A stretch of DNA of 64,000 nucleotides from Kovacikia minuta CCNUW1 (GTDB lineage: Bacteria; Cyanobacteriota; Cyanobacteriia; Leptolyngbyales; Leptolyngbyaceae): positions 6,954,536 through 7,018,535 of the forward strand of contig NZ_CP083582.1 in NCBI RefSeq assembly GCF_020091585.1, written 5' to 3'. Made by a program: the position numbers and the translations under genes. Every line of letters begins with the position of its first letter. The first letter of the stretch is position 1. Under the pieces are notes generated by a model, which saw only the letters and a program-made list of their open reading frames with translations, searched no databases and was not told where the DNA came from. Positions 44,117 through 52,892 of this stretch are shown here, one piece after another.

Positions 44117-44548
44117 ATGAAAGTCATGGTCTTTGTTAAAGCAACCCAGGACTCCGAAACGGGGGTCATGCCAAGCGAACAGCTTTTGACTGAAATGGGA
44201 CAGTACAACGAAGAATTAGCGAAGGCGGGTATCTTGCTCGCGGCTGAGGGGCTTCATCCTAGCTCAAAAGGGGTGCGGGTAAAATTCTCAGGAACGGATC
44301 GCACCGTCACCCAGGGACCCTTCACCCCAGAACAGGATCTCGTTGCCGGGTACTGGCTGTGGCAGGTGGACTCAATTGAAGAGGCGATCGCCTGGGTGAA
44401 GCGTTGCCCCAACCCAATGCCCGGAGAATCCGAGATTGAGATCCGTCCCGTATTTGAGGCAGAGGATTTTGGGGAAGCCCTGACACCCAAATTAAGGGAG
44501 CAGGAAGACCGCATTCGCGCCCAGGTAGAAACGCGACAGCAAGATTGA
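44117..44548 (+). CDS. YciI-family (DGPF-type) protein
   Basis: 143 aa, start MKVMVFVKATQDSETGVMPS; the ATG at 44117 is preceded by AGGAGA 9 bases upstream, so I use it and not the ORF start at 44045. Core seen: QYNEELAKAGILLAAEGLHPS, QGPFTPEQDLVAGYWLWQVDSIEEAIAWVKRCPNP. This is the PhnB/YciI-like fold encoded beside ECF sigma factors; catalytic role unproven. Intact while its likely sigma partner is only a remnant. Confidence 0.82.
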   Translation: MKVMVFVKATQDSETGVMPSEQLLTEMGQYNEELAKAGILLAAEGLHPSSKGVRVKFSGTDRTVTQGPFTPEQDLVAGYWLWQVDSIEEAIAWVKRCPNPMPGESEIEIRPVFEAEDFGEALTPKLREQEDRIRAQVETRQQD

Positions 44549-44611
44549 GGGACTCGATGAGAAATCACATCCCGCTTTCATCCACTCTCCCACCCATCCA
44601 CCCCCTTCAAC

Positions 44612-44760
44612 CCAGGCAGTGTTTTAAAACCCTTGATCCTCCCCAACTTTCCTTAAACAGGAGGGAGCAAACCATTCAAAGTCCCCCTTTTTAAGGGGGA
44701 TTTAGGGGGATCACCAAGCGTCAAGGAAACGAACCCGAAGGTTTTAAAACACGCCCTAGG
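44612..44760. mobile_element. Mini-element with GTGTTTTAAAACC ends
   Basis: Inverted ends CAGTGTTTTAAAACCC and GGTTTTAAAACACGCC (about 44618-44633 and 44740-44756). Inside is a CCCCCTTTTTAAGGGGGATTTAGGGGGAT palindrome. Cyanobacterial MITE-like design. No ORF. Confidence 0.55.
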
Positions 44761-44805
44761 GTTTTATTTGTACGCTCATCCCTAACTTCATTAACTGCCG
44801 CGCGA

Positions 44806-45018
44806 ATGATATTCACTGGCAACCGATTAGCTCATCAAAAATGGGCGATCGCAGCAAATCAAACCAACGTTTTCCGCAAACTCAGCCAAACCTATGCCAG
44901 GGCATCAGCAAACGGAGTAGCGGAACGAAAGCTTGATGCGTTTATGCCGCGCTATCGTGCTCAGATGGGGGCATCCACTGAACCAGTTGAATATCGAGTG
45001 TTTATTTGCCGCAGATAA
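44806..45018 (+). CDS. Hypothetical protein, 70 aa, doubtful
   Basis: Frame reading MIFTGNRLAHQKWAIAANQ and then a mixed charged tail. I recognise no family. It may be a fragment. No clear ribosome-binding site. Confidence 0.25.
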   Translation: MIFTGNRLAHQKWAIAANQTNVFRKLSQTYARASANGVAERKLDAFMPRYRAQMGASTEPVEYRVFICRR

Positions 45019-45484
45019 AGCGACAGAACAAAATTGGAAACAAGTTAAATAGAAGCGGTAAAAATTGACCACACCAAAAGCTCTGGCAATAACCATCTGT
45101 CAAAAGATAGAAAAATACCAGCCTCACCTGATTGGGTGAAGTGGAAAGCAACCGCGATCGCTACGCTGAAAAAGCTGTACCAGGTAGAGGAACCACAATT
45201 TTTTACCTCTTTATTTTGAGTCAACCGCAAAGCCAGAAACCTGGCCTTAAGAATCCCTGACACAACACAACTACCGAAGCAGGGAATACAGATACTTAGC
45301 ATTCGGACCGGAACCTTTGCCATCGCTGAAAGCATCTCTACCGAGTGCTAAGCCCTTACGTCTGAAATTACCGATATTATTTAATTCCCATCCTTAAAGA
45401 GTGTAGAAGGATAGGCAATCCATTGCCATTTATGATGGGCGAAAATCGTGTAATCACCAGCCAAAAAGTGAATCAAGCGTTTCA
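45019..45484. other. Spacer before MFS gene
   Basis: About 465 bases of AT-rich DNA. Short frames are not coding-like. I see no repeat or RNA; it may carry the promoter of the MFS gene. Confidence 0.3.
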
Positions 45485-46793
45485 ATGACCAAAACATTAT
45501 TATGCCGTCTTAGCCAACTCACTGGTGGCTGCGCTGACCAATACCTTTGTCTGGTTTGCAGTCACTTTCTGGGTTTTTCTGCAAACTCAATCGGTACTGG
45601 CAACCTCGGTGATGGCGGGGGTATACGTTGGGACGGTTGCCCTCTCTGGATTTTTTCTCGGATCACTGGTTGATCGCTACCGGAAGAAAACGGCGATGCT
45701 ACTGTCCAGCATTTTTTCTCTTATTCTTTATCTGCTGGCTCAAATCATTTTTAGTTCTACTTCAGCTTCTGTTTTTACGGATGTATCCAGCCTTCCACTG
45801 TGGATTTTTATTGTGCTAACGCTGGTGGGGGCGATCGCTGGAAACATTCGCACCATCGCCCTCCCAACCCTCGTCACCCTGCTAATTCCGGAAGCAGAGC
45901 GAGACAAAGCCAATGGGCTGGTGGGCACCGCGAACGGAGTGTCCTTTCTCATCGCTTCCATCTTTAGCGGATTGGCGATCGGGTTTCTGGGTGTCTATTG
46001 GGTGATGGTGTTTGCGATCGCTCTGACGGTTGCTGCCATTCTGCATCTCGTCACCCTCTCCATTCCTGAACAAAAGATTACTCACCCGGAACATCACAGC
46101 CAAAATATCGATATTCGCGGGACAATCCAGGCGATTTCGCTCGTTCCCGGATTATTTGGACTAATTTTCTTTAACTGCTTCAACAACTTTCTGGGCGGTG
46201 TCTTCATGTCTCTGATGGATGCCTATGGTCTATCCCTGGTGTCAGTGCAGGTTTGGGGAATTTTGTGGGGAATTTTAAGCCTGGGATTTATTGTGGGAGG
46301 ACTGGTTGTTGCCAAACGAGGTTTAGGGAATCGCCCATTGCAAACCCTATTTCTGGCAAATATTGTCATGTGGGTGATTGCCACTGGCTTTACGATTCAA
46401 GCCTCTGTCGTGTTGTTAGCCGTTGGAATGTTCATTTATCTTTGTTTAATTCCGGTAGTTGAAGCCGCAGAACAAACCATCCTCCAAGCCGTCATTCCAC
46501 TGGAACGTCAAGGGCGTGTGTTCGGCTTTGCTCAGAGCATTGAACAGGCAGCATCACCCCTCACAGCGTTCATGATCGGTCCGATCGCCCAGTTCATTTT
46601 CATCCCATTTATGACCACAGGCGCAGGGGTTGATCTGATCGGCAGTTGGTTTGGTACGGGAGCCGATCGCGGCATTGCCCTTTTGTTTGCAGCAACCGGA
46701 TTAATTGGGTTAATGGTAACGTTACTGGCAATGCGATCCCGCGCCTACAAAAAATTATCTGCAAAGTATCAAGAACACTGGTTAGTCAATTGA
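45485..46793 (+). CDS. MFS transporter with one-base shift near N-terminus
   Basis: About 430 aa, 12 helices. Helix 1: LANSLVAALTNTFVWFAVTF; motif A-like LVDRYRKKTAMLLSS; VEAAEQTILQAVIP and IGPIAQFIFIPF near the end. The ATG at 45485 opens MTKTLL and then leaves the frame; removing one T near 45501 joins it to AVLANSLVAALTNTF, giving a normal N-terminus. Otherwise translation must begin at GTG 45525, removing part of helix 1. The family includes enterobactin/macrolide-type exporters (MFS_3). Confidence 0.78.
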
Positions 46794-46876
46794 GTGATTA
46801 AGGAACAAGAACAACATAAAGTCAGTAATGTTTTGAACAATCCCTGATCTGATGAGAATAACCAGGAGGTCAATTT

Positions 46877-47559
46877 GTGAGTTCCTATGGGATTGGTTTT
46901 CAGGAGATTGACAAAACCCAAATCGGGGTTGTTGGGAGTAAAGGCGCAAATCTGGGCGAGTTATCCAGGATTGAAGGAATGGGTGCATGTCACCTTTACG
47001 CCCTCACCCTAAATCCCGCTCCCCAAAGAGAGGGACTTTGAATTCTGCTCCCTTCTTCTTGGGGAGAAGGGTTGGGGATGAGGGCAAATCAGGAACTTGC
47101 AAAAGTGACATGCTCCCGAAGGAATCCTCGTAACCGAAGGCTTTTGTATTTCTACGATCTCCTTTCAAAAAAATTATTAGTGAAATACCGTCGATTCACG
47201 AATTACTGGATTAGTTAGCACTTCTGAAGGTAGATGATCGGCATCAAATCCGTGAAGTGAGTAGTGAGATTCGCAAGATGATTGAAGGGATAGCGATTCC
47301 TGAAGATATTGCTGAAGCGATCGTCCGCTTTCTCTCCAACTTGGGTGAACGAGATGCCGATGCTGTGAGATCGATCGCAACCGCCGAAGATTTACCGACC
47401 GCCTTCTTTGCAGGACACAAAACACTGGCGATTTATGCCCTAAAAGAGGGCGGCACAACAGCACAGAAGATTGAACCTGAGCAGCAGAATCAACGAGTGT
47501 TGACGGATGATCAGATTGTGTCGCTTGAGCGGCTGCCTCCTGGATCAATGAAAAAATGA
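46877..47559 (+). pseudogene. PEP-synthase-like gene, interrupted and truncated
   Basis: GTG start with AGGAGGT ribosome-binding site. Reads SSYGIGFQEIDKTQIGVVGS and KGANLGELSRIEG; after removing the 46981-47117 element it continues ILVTEGFCIS, then VDDRHQIREVSSEIRKMIEG, IPEDIAEAIV and AVRSIATAEDLPTAFFAG. This is the ATP-grasp domain of PEP synthase / rifampicin phosphotransferase. It then jumps to QKIEPEQQNQRVLTDDQI and ends, so both an internal deletion and loss of the swivel and PEP domains are visible. Confidence 0.75.
46981..47117. mobile_element. 137-bp mini-element with 8-bp duplication
   Basis: Ends GGGTGCATGTCAC and GTGACATGCTCCC (inverted). The target GAAGGAAT is duplicated at 46973-46980 and 47118-47125. 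Inner arms GCCCTCACCC and GGGATGAGGGC. Removal restores I-E-G-I-L-V-T-E-G in the host gene. Confidence 0.8.
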
Positions 47560-47797
47560 ACGAGTGGTTAGGCAAAAAAACGCAGCCGATACGCTGGCGC
47601 AATTCGCACCCAACAAAATTACGTGGGAAATGGGTCTGGCACTCTTGGATGTGCCTCCTCTCCCTCATCTCCTCTTCAACTTCCCCCTTCCACTCTTCAT
47701 CATTTCTTAGCTAACTTAACTGAAGCGATGGTGTTAGACAGCAAATTCAGGGCACTCTACAGGTAGATCAGACCTTCCGCTGTAATCAGTAACCGCC

Positions 47798-48589
47798 ATG
47801 TCAACCCCTATCCTGTTTGTAGAACCCCGGTTGGCTCAAACTTCTAGCAAACCCACCAAACCCAAGCCCATCACCACGGAACCTGCCAAATCGCCAGGTT
47901 CTGATTCCGGCCAAATGTGGATGATGGCTTCCGGCGGGCTGTTTGTACTGCTGATTGCGCTGGGTGTTCTTTCTAAACTCAGCGTAGATAGGCTAGGAAA
48001 ACAACTCAAATTTGAAACATTTAAGAACCGAGAACTTCAGAAGAAGCTGAAGTATGCCGTTGAGACGATCGGCAAAATGGAGCGTAACCCCGACCTGATC
48101 CACTCGCGGGAATTTAACCTTGACTACCTGAGAATGCGGATGGATGAAGAGGTGTTCCACTTTGCCATCCTGAACCAGATTAAGATTAGGGTCAAGGAAA
48201 AAATTAGTGTGGCTCTGCGACCAACCCAGGGCAATCAAGGAGAAATTGGAATTGCCAGTACCGGACGGCAGGTCGATGAAGTCTTCGATGTGGAATATGA
48301 ACCGGGGGATTTACCTAAAGGCACAAAACGGGTGCTATTCCGGATTCAAATTAAAATCCTCAAGCTCCCAACTCAGCCTACTTCTGTCACAATCAGCCAG
48401 ATTATTGACTGTATGGAAACGTTCCTTAGCCCCGCGGGTGAAAACGACACCTGGCAACCCACAATTCAGGGACGCATTGCCAATATGCATTGGGATCAGA
48501 AAGCAAAGCCCACCCCCCTTCTGGTATTGGAGCAAACCCAGGAAGGCACCAATGTCACCTTCAGAACCACACGGATGACGCAGACCTAA
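47798..48589 (+). CDS. Conserved hypothetical membrane protein, 263 aa
   Basis: A proline-rich N-terminus, one membrane helix (MWMMASGGLFVLLIALGVLS, about 46-65), a coiled coil (FKNRELQKKLKYAVETIGKM) and a soluble C-terminal domain (VEYEPGDLPKGTKRVLFRIQIKIL) of unknown family. Anchored in the membrane with its C-terminus probably in the cytoplasm. Ends just before a strong terminator, so it is the last gene of its transcript. Confidence 0.6.
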   Translation: MSTPILFVEPRLAQTSSKPTKPKPITTEPAKSPGSDSGQMWMMASGGLFVLLIALGVLSKLSVDRLGKQLKFETFKNRELQKKLKYAVETIGKMERNPDLIHSREFNLDYLRMRMDEEVFHFAILNQIKIRVKEKISVALRPTQGNQGEIGIASTGRQVDEVFDVEYEPGDLPKGTKRVLFRIQIKILKLPTQPTSVTISQIIDCMETFLSPAGENDTWQPTIQGRIANMHWDQKAKPTPLLVLEQTQEGTNVTFRTTRMTQT

Positions 48590-48620
48590 AAAGGCAATTG
48601 GATTGTAAGTATTGGATAGA

Positions 48621-48648
48621 GGACTCTGAGCTGTCAGAGTCCTTTTTT
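48621..48648 (+). terminator. Rho-independent terminator
   Basis: GGACTCTGA, loop GCTG, TCAGAGTCC then TTTTTT. Nine-pair GC-containing stem followed by six T, 32 bases after the stop of the 47798 gene. Confidence 0.88.
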
Positions 48649-49012
48649 GTGGGGCGAGTCAGACAATACAAGCCAGAAGCCAGAAATCATACCGATTTAA
48701 ATGAACTTCTGGGCAAATGGAAACAATCGTAGGGGCAGATTTTGTTAAATTGTTGATTTAGCTGAATCGGTATGGACTAAACCCGTCCCTACAGGCATCT
48801 GCCCTATTCTCAATTTAATTGGGTATCAGAATGATTTTCTCTTCCTAACTCTTAACCCCTAACTTCTGACTCCTGACTCCTGATGCCCACTTTGCCCAAA
48901 CTGCAAAGTATGAATCGAACCGCTATAGAATCAATTAGAATTCATTCAAGATTCCTGATGGAAACCCTTTCCTGTGGGATGAGTTGATCTGCGTTGTGTG
49001 CCGGACTTTCCT
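48649..49012. repeat. Spacer with inverted repeat
   Basis: Arms CATACCGATTTAAAT (about 48689) and ATTTAGCTGAATCGGTATG (about 48755) form an inverted repeat; inside are GTAGGGGCAGATTTTG and CATCTGCCC, a common cyanobacterial GTAGGGGCAG-type repeat. The devB promoter may lie after it. Confidence 0.5.
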
Positions 49013-50120
49013 ATGAAATCGCCTGGAAAATTGCTCGCGGGGGTTGTGGTTGCTGCTTTAGCTTTGGCTGGCTTCGGAATCTTTCTGGCTTTGCGCTCCC
49101 CCAGCAGCCAGGAAAATGCAACGACTTCTACCTCAACTTCCCTAGCCACTGATCGATCGCCTAATACGATTTCAGCCTTAGGACTTTTGAAACCTGGTGG
49201 AGAGGTGTTTTGTGTGGCGGCGCCTTCCTCCAATAATGGTCCCAATCGTGTGGTCAGAAAGTGGATGGTGAAGGAGGGCGATCGGGTTCAAAAAAATCAG
49301 GTAATCGCTGTTCTGGATACCTACGATCGCCTCTATACCAATGCGCTAGAAGCACAGGCAAAGGCGAGAGAGGCGCAAATTCGCGTCAACCAGGCACAAA
49401 CGGGTGCGAAAATGGCAGAAATGGGCGCTCAACAATCCCAGGTGGAAGCCAAACAGGCAGAGGTGAATCGCCGGATGGCAGAACTGCAAAGTGCTGAAAG
49501 TGAGTATCAGCGCTATGTTCGGTTAGCAAAAGATGGAGCAATTTCTGCATCTAACCTGGAGCAACGGCGTCCTGGCACGGGATGCTGCAAATGCTGCCTC
49601 CCAACAGGCGGTAAAAGAACTAGAACAACTTAAAAGAATGCAAATTGGACTGGCACAGGAGCGCCCAATGGACGTGCAACGGGCACAGGCAGAATTTCAG
49701 GTGGCGATCGCCAATTTGCAAAAGGCAAAAGCAGATTTGGAAACCTCTGCAACTCGCTCTCCGATCGCAGGACAGGTACTCAAGGTTCACATCAAGGAAG
49801 GAGAGCAGCTTGGTAGCAATCCATCTAGCGATGCTTCCAAGGGATGCAATGGGATTGCTGAAATTGGAAAGACCGACCAAATGTACGCCGTCGCCGATAT
49901 CGGCGAATACTCGATTGCAAAAGTTCAACCTGGGCAAAGAGCAAAAATTAGCAGCCCCACTAATACTTTTCCAGGAGAGATTGCCGGAACGGTTGAATCG
50001 ATCGGTTTACAAAGCAAAAGCGATCGAGGCGCGGTTGAAGTCAAAGTTCGTTTGGACGACAGTAGACCTGTTGCCAAACTGACCAACTCAGCGGTAAACG
50101 TCAAGATTGCCTCACCCTGA
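49013..50120 (+). CDS. devB: DevB-like ABC exporter membrane fusion protein, one-base shift
   Basis: About 369 aa if the shift is corrected. Signal anchor (LLAGVVVAALALAGFGIFLAL), then SALGLLKPGGEVFCVAAP, RKWMVKEGDRVQKNQVIAVLD (first lipoyl half), a long coiled coil (RVNQAQTGAKMAEMGAQQ..), then after the shift VAIANLQKAKADLETSATRSPIAGQVLKVHIKEGEQLG and the beta-barrel end. Removing one C at 49571-49572 joins SNLEQRRLARDAANAAS. DevB works with DevC and DevA and TolC in heterocyst glycolipid-type export; neither follows here. Start: ATG 49013 rather than GTG 48998. Confidence 0.78.
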
Positions 50121-50184
50121 TATTGCCAAGCTCCCCAACTTTTATAAAGCCGAGGAGCTTGCTGTCGCACCAATCGAAAACCTA

Positions 50185-50875
50185 CTAAACCCGGTTCACC
50201 TGGTGCTTGTCTGAAGCAGAATACCCGTTCTGGCTTTCGTGTTCACCGTGGGTGGTTTTCCCATTTTTCCCATTGTGGGTATGTCCGTTACCCTTGCGGG
50301 GTTGGATTACACCATACCCCCCATGATTCCGTTCATACACCACGTTAATCTCCTCTGTCTCAGCATTCAGGAACATATAAAAATCATGATCAATCATTTC
50401 CAACTGCTCCAACGCTTCCTGAACAGTCATGGGAGGCATGGCAAAGTACTTAGTGCGAACAACCTGCGCGGGCAATTCAGGCTCCCGATGCTGCAACAAA
50501 TCAGCAACGACTGGCTGATCATCCAGAGCTTCAGCCGTTTTGACCGAAGTAAAATTCTTGTCTCGCCGTTTTTCCTTATATTTACGGAGCTTGCGCGCTA
50601 TCTTATCTGCAACTAAATCAATACTGGCATACAAATTCTCAGAACTCTCTTCAGCACGAACAACAGCACCATTCACACTAAATTGTTACCTCTGCGGTTT
50701 GCTTGGAATTTATCCGGGGGTTACGGGCTACAGACAGGTGGACATCAACTTCAGTCGTTAAATTTTGAAAGTGGTTAACCGCCTTTTCAATTTTCTGAGT
50801 CACGTACTCATGGAGAGCGTCAGTGATCTCGATATTTTTTCCCTGGATAACAAGCTTCATGGAGCTTCCTCCCAC
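50185..50875 (-). CDS. lrtA: Ribosome hibernation promoting factor, one-base shift
   Basis: Long-type HPF. N-terminal domain [20 protein letters not shown], then [23 protein letters not shown]; a stop follows because of an extra base at about 50678. Without it the frame reads [36 protein letters not shown] and the C-terminal dimerisation domain ([33 protein letters not shown]). The long form makes 100S ribosome dimers in stationary or dark-adapted cells; in cyanobacteria it is the light-repressed lrtA product. Starting ATG probably at 50860 (MKLVIQG), with GGAGG just before it. Confidence 0.88.
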
Positions 50876-51054
50876 TAAGAATTAGGGTATTAACATCACC
50901 CTAGCACTTTGTATTCTGGCGAACAGTAGCCTTCAAGATGTTTTGCAAGCTGTGACAATTCTTGATTTGAGCGCCCTGGATTTGCTGTAAATTTGCGTTT
51001 GATCCCTCTTGATTTTTTAATGAATTTGGATAGAGGAATTAAGGGGTAGGGGTC

Positions 51055-51135
51055 AGCGAGATGGGGGAGATGGGGAAATGGGGGAGATGGGGGAGATGGG
51101 GGAGATGGGGAAAGGGGGAGATGGGGAAGACAGGG
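51055..51135. repeat. Tandem GGGGGAGAT repeats
   Basis: Ten or so copies of ATGGGGGAG-type nonamers/heptamers. They precede lipB and inflate the apparent N-terminus of its frame ([11 protein letters not shown]), which I regard as non-coding. Confidence 0.7.
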
Positions 51136-51146
51136 GAGATATATCT

Positions 51147-51843
51147 TTGTCTTCCCCTCCTACCCCCTATCCCCTCGATCGCCGCCCTTGCCATCTCTAT
51201 GTGAAAGGCATCACCCCCTATGAGGTTGCCCATGCCTGGCAAAAATCTTTAGTTGCTGAACGACGCCAGAACCCTAACCTGGAAGACATCCTGATTTTGC
51301 TAGAACATCCTCCAGTCTATACACTAGGACAGGGGGCAAACCCTGGGTTTCTCAAGTTTGACCCGTCTCAAACAGAATACGAATTGTACCGGGTTGAACG
51401 GGGAGGAGAGGTAACGTACCACTGCCCCGGTCAACTGGTGGGCTATCCCATTTTGAACTTGAACTATTACCAGAAGGATCTGCACTGGTATTTGCGCCAG
51501 TTGGAGGAGGTGTTGATCCAGGTGCTGGCGGAGTATGGACTGGAAGGGGAAAGGTTGCAGGGTTTAACAGGGGTGTGGGTATCAGGGAAAAAAGTGGGCG
51601 CGATCGGCATCAAGGTAAGTCGCTGGATTACGATGCACGGCGTTTTCCTTGAATGTTTGCCCTGACCTGAGTGGTTTTGAACGCATCGTTCCCTGCGGTA
51701 TTACTGACAAGCCCGTAGGGAGCCTCGCACAGTTCATTTCAGGAATTACGCTGGCGGAAGTTCGAGCAAGGGTGGCGATCTCATTTGCGGAGGTATTTGG
51801 CGTTACGCTGGTAACCGCACCTCCCTATTCATTCAAGTTTTGA
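51147..51843 (+). CDS. lipB: Octanoyltransferase LipB, one-base shift
   Basis: Transfers octanoate from acyl carrier protein to lipoyl domains. Seen: [85 protein letters not shown] (catalytic Lys in [12 protein letters not shown]) and, after the shift, [21 protein letters not shown] with the catalytic Cys in VPCGI. Removing one base near 51642 joins [12 protein letters not shown]. Start uncertain: TTG 51147 or GTG 51201; no good ATG, because the frame runs into a tandem repeat. Confidence 0.82.
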
Positions 51844-52019
51844 CCGGATGGGTCGGGGCTTTCATTTGAAGGATTGGTTTCAGGTGGGCTATCTGCTTTC
51901 TCCCCATCGGGAGCAGCACTTGTATCCTGTTTAGCACGTTGAGCACGCCTCGCCAGAATCGTCAGAATTGCTTGAATATCAGTTAGACTCCGGCGGTTCG
52001 TAGGCTGCTCTTCACTCAT
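51825..52019 (-). CDS. Small hypothetical protein, 64 aa
   Basis: Start at ATG 52019 ([19 protein letters not shown]) rather than at 52073. Helical and basic first half ([14 protein letters not shown]), acidic serine/proline tail. No known family. Follows a small exported ORF on the same strand by 29 bases. Confidence 0.45.
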   Translation of the reverse strand: MSEEQPTNRRSLTDIQAILTILARRAQRAKQDTSAAPDGEKADSPPETNPSNESPDPSGQNLNE

Positions 52020-52048
52020 ATTAAAAAGGTGTTCCTGGGAAAGCCGTA

Positions 52049-52180
52049 CTATCGGCATCTGATAGATCTGCATTTTGGAGGAGGCTGCTTAGAAAAAGCA
52101 GGGGTTATGTCAATAATGGTGATTGCACCCAGTAGTGAAAGTGCGATCGCAACGGCTAATTTTTTGGAGAGATTCGTCAT
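52049..52180 (-). CDS. Small exported peptide, 43 aa
   Basis: MTNLSKKLAVAIALSLLG and ITIIDITPAFSKQ look like a signal peptide with a cut after AFS; the mature part would be only about 13 residues with two cysteines (PKCRSIRCR). AGGAAA precedes the ATG. Could be a truncated or a genuine tiny secreted peptide. Confidence 0.35.
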   Translation of the reverse strand: MTNLSKKLAVAIALSLLGAITIIDITPAFSKQPPPKCRSIRCR

Positions 52181-52892
52181 AATTTCCTGCTTGTCCCAAT
52201 TGGTAAATGCTGCTTTAGCCGTTCCCCAAAAATAGAGAATAAGTACGATCAACGGTCACACAAAAATTCCAATCAGCGGATAGATGCAAACAATTCTGTT
52301 GCATTACCATTGATGAGGAAGGGAAAAATCTGTTGGCGTTTCCGAATGACAAAGATGATTTCCTCATCGGGCATGCCCCTGTGCTTATCCCCCCAACATT
52401 GGGGGCAACCAGATAGGGATTTCCTTACGAATCGATCACCATATCCGCCATTGGCTACAACTTTTGTAAGCAGCCCAATCAAACGGTGAAATCATAAGCA
52501 TTGCATTCACCCATCTCGACCGGGCTGCTATTTTGAAAATAAGCTAATTTTTGCAGTCAGCCTAGCGTTTTACGGTAGCCTAACCAAATCAACACTATCA
52601 GGGTTAGACCGTTACACCAGGGAAATAGCCTAAACAGTTGATTTTATGAGCAATTTGACCGCTCCCTTAAAAAAAACCATGTGAAGCGAATGTAAAAAAG
52701 ATAACATTTGCCCACGCCACGAACTCCGTCCGATAGCTGGTAAGCGTTCTTAATTTTCTATATGGGCACTACAAGCAGCGTTTTGGGGCAATCGCTCTAA
52801 TCGGTGCCAGCCTGAGTGTCATTTCCTGTAATTATACGTAAATAATAAGCGACCTACGTGGATTCACGGGAACCACATACTTTCTTTAAATG
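52181..52892. other. Spacer without recognised gene
   Basis: About 710 bases. A 69-codon minus frame at 52273-52482 has no family resemblance and is doubtful. The rest is AT-rich with no repeat I can name. Confidence 0.35.

Noticed and set aside
45045-45335. Minus-strand frame of 96 codons with hydrophobic stretches
   Set aside because: Composition not protein-like, no family; probably chance in AT-rich DNA.
51078-51146. N-terminal extension of the lipB frame ([11 protein letters not shown])
   Set aside because: It is the translation of a GGGGGAGAT tandem repeat, not homologous to LipB N-termini.
52273-52482. Minus-strand frame of 69 codons
   Set aside because: No recognisable motif and no good start; left as spacer.
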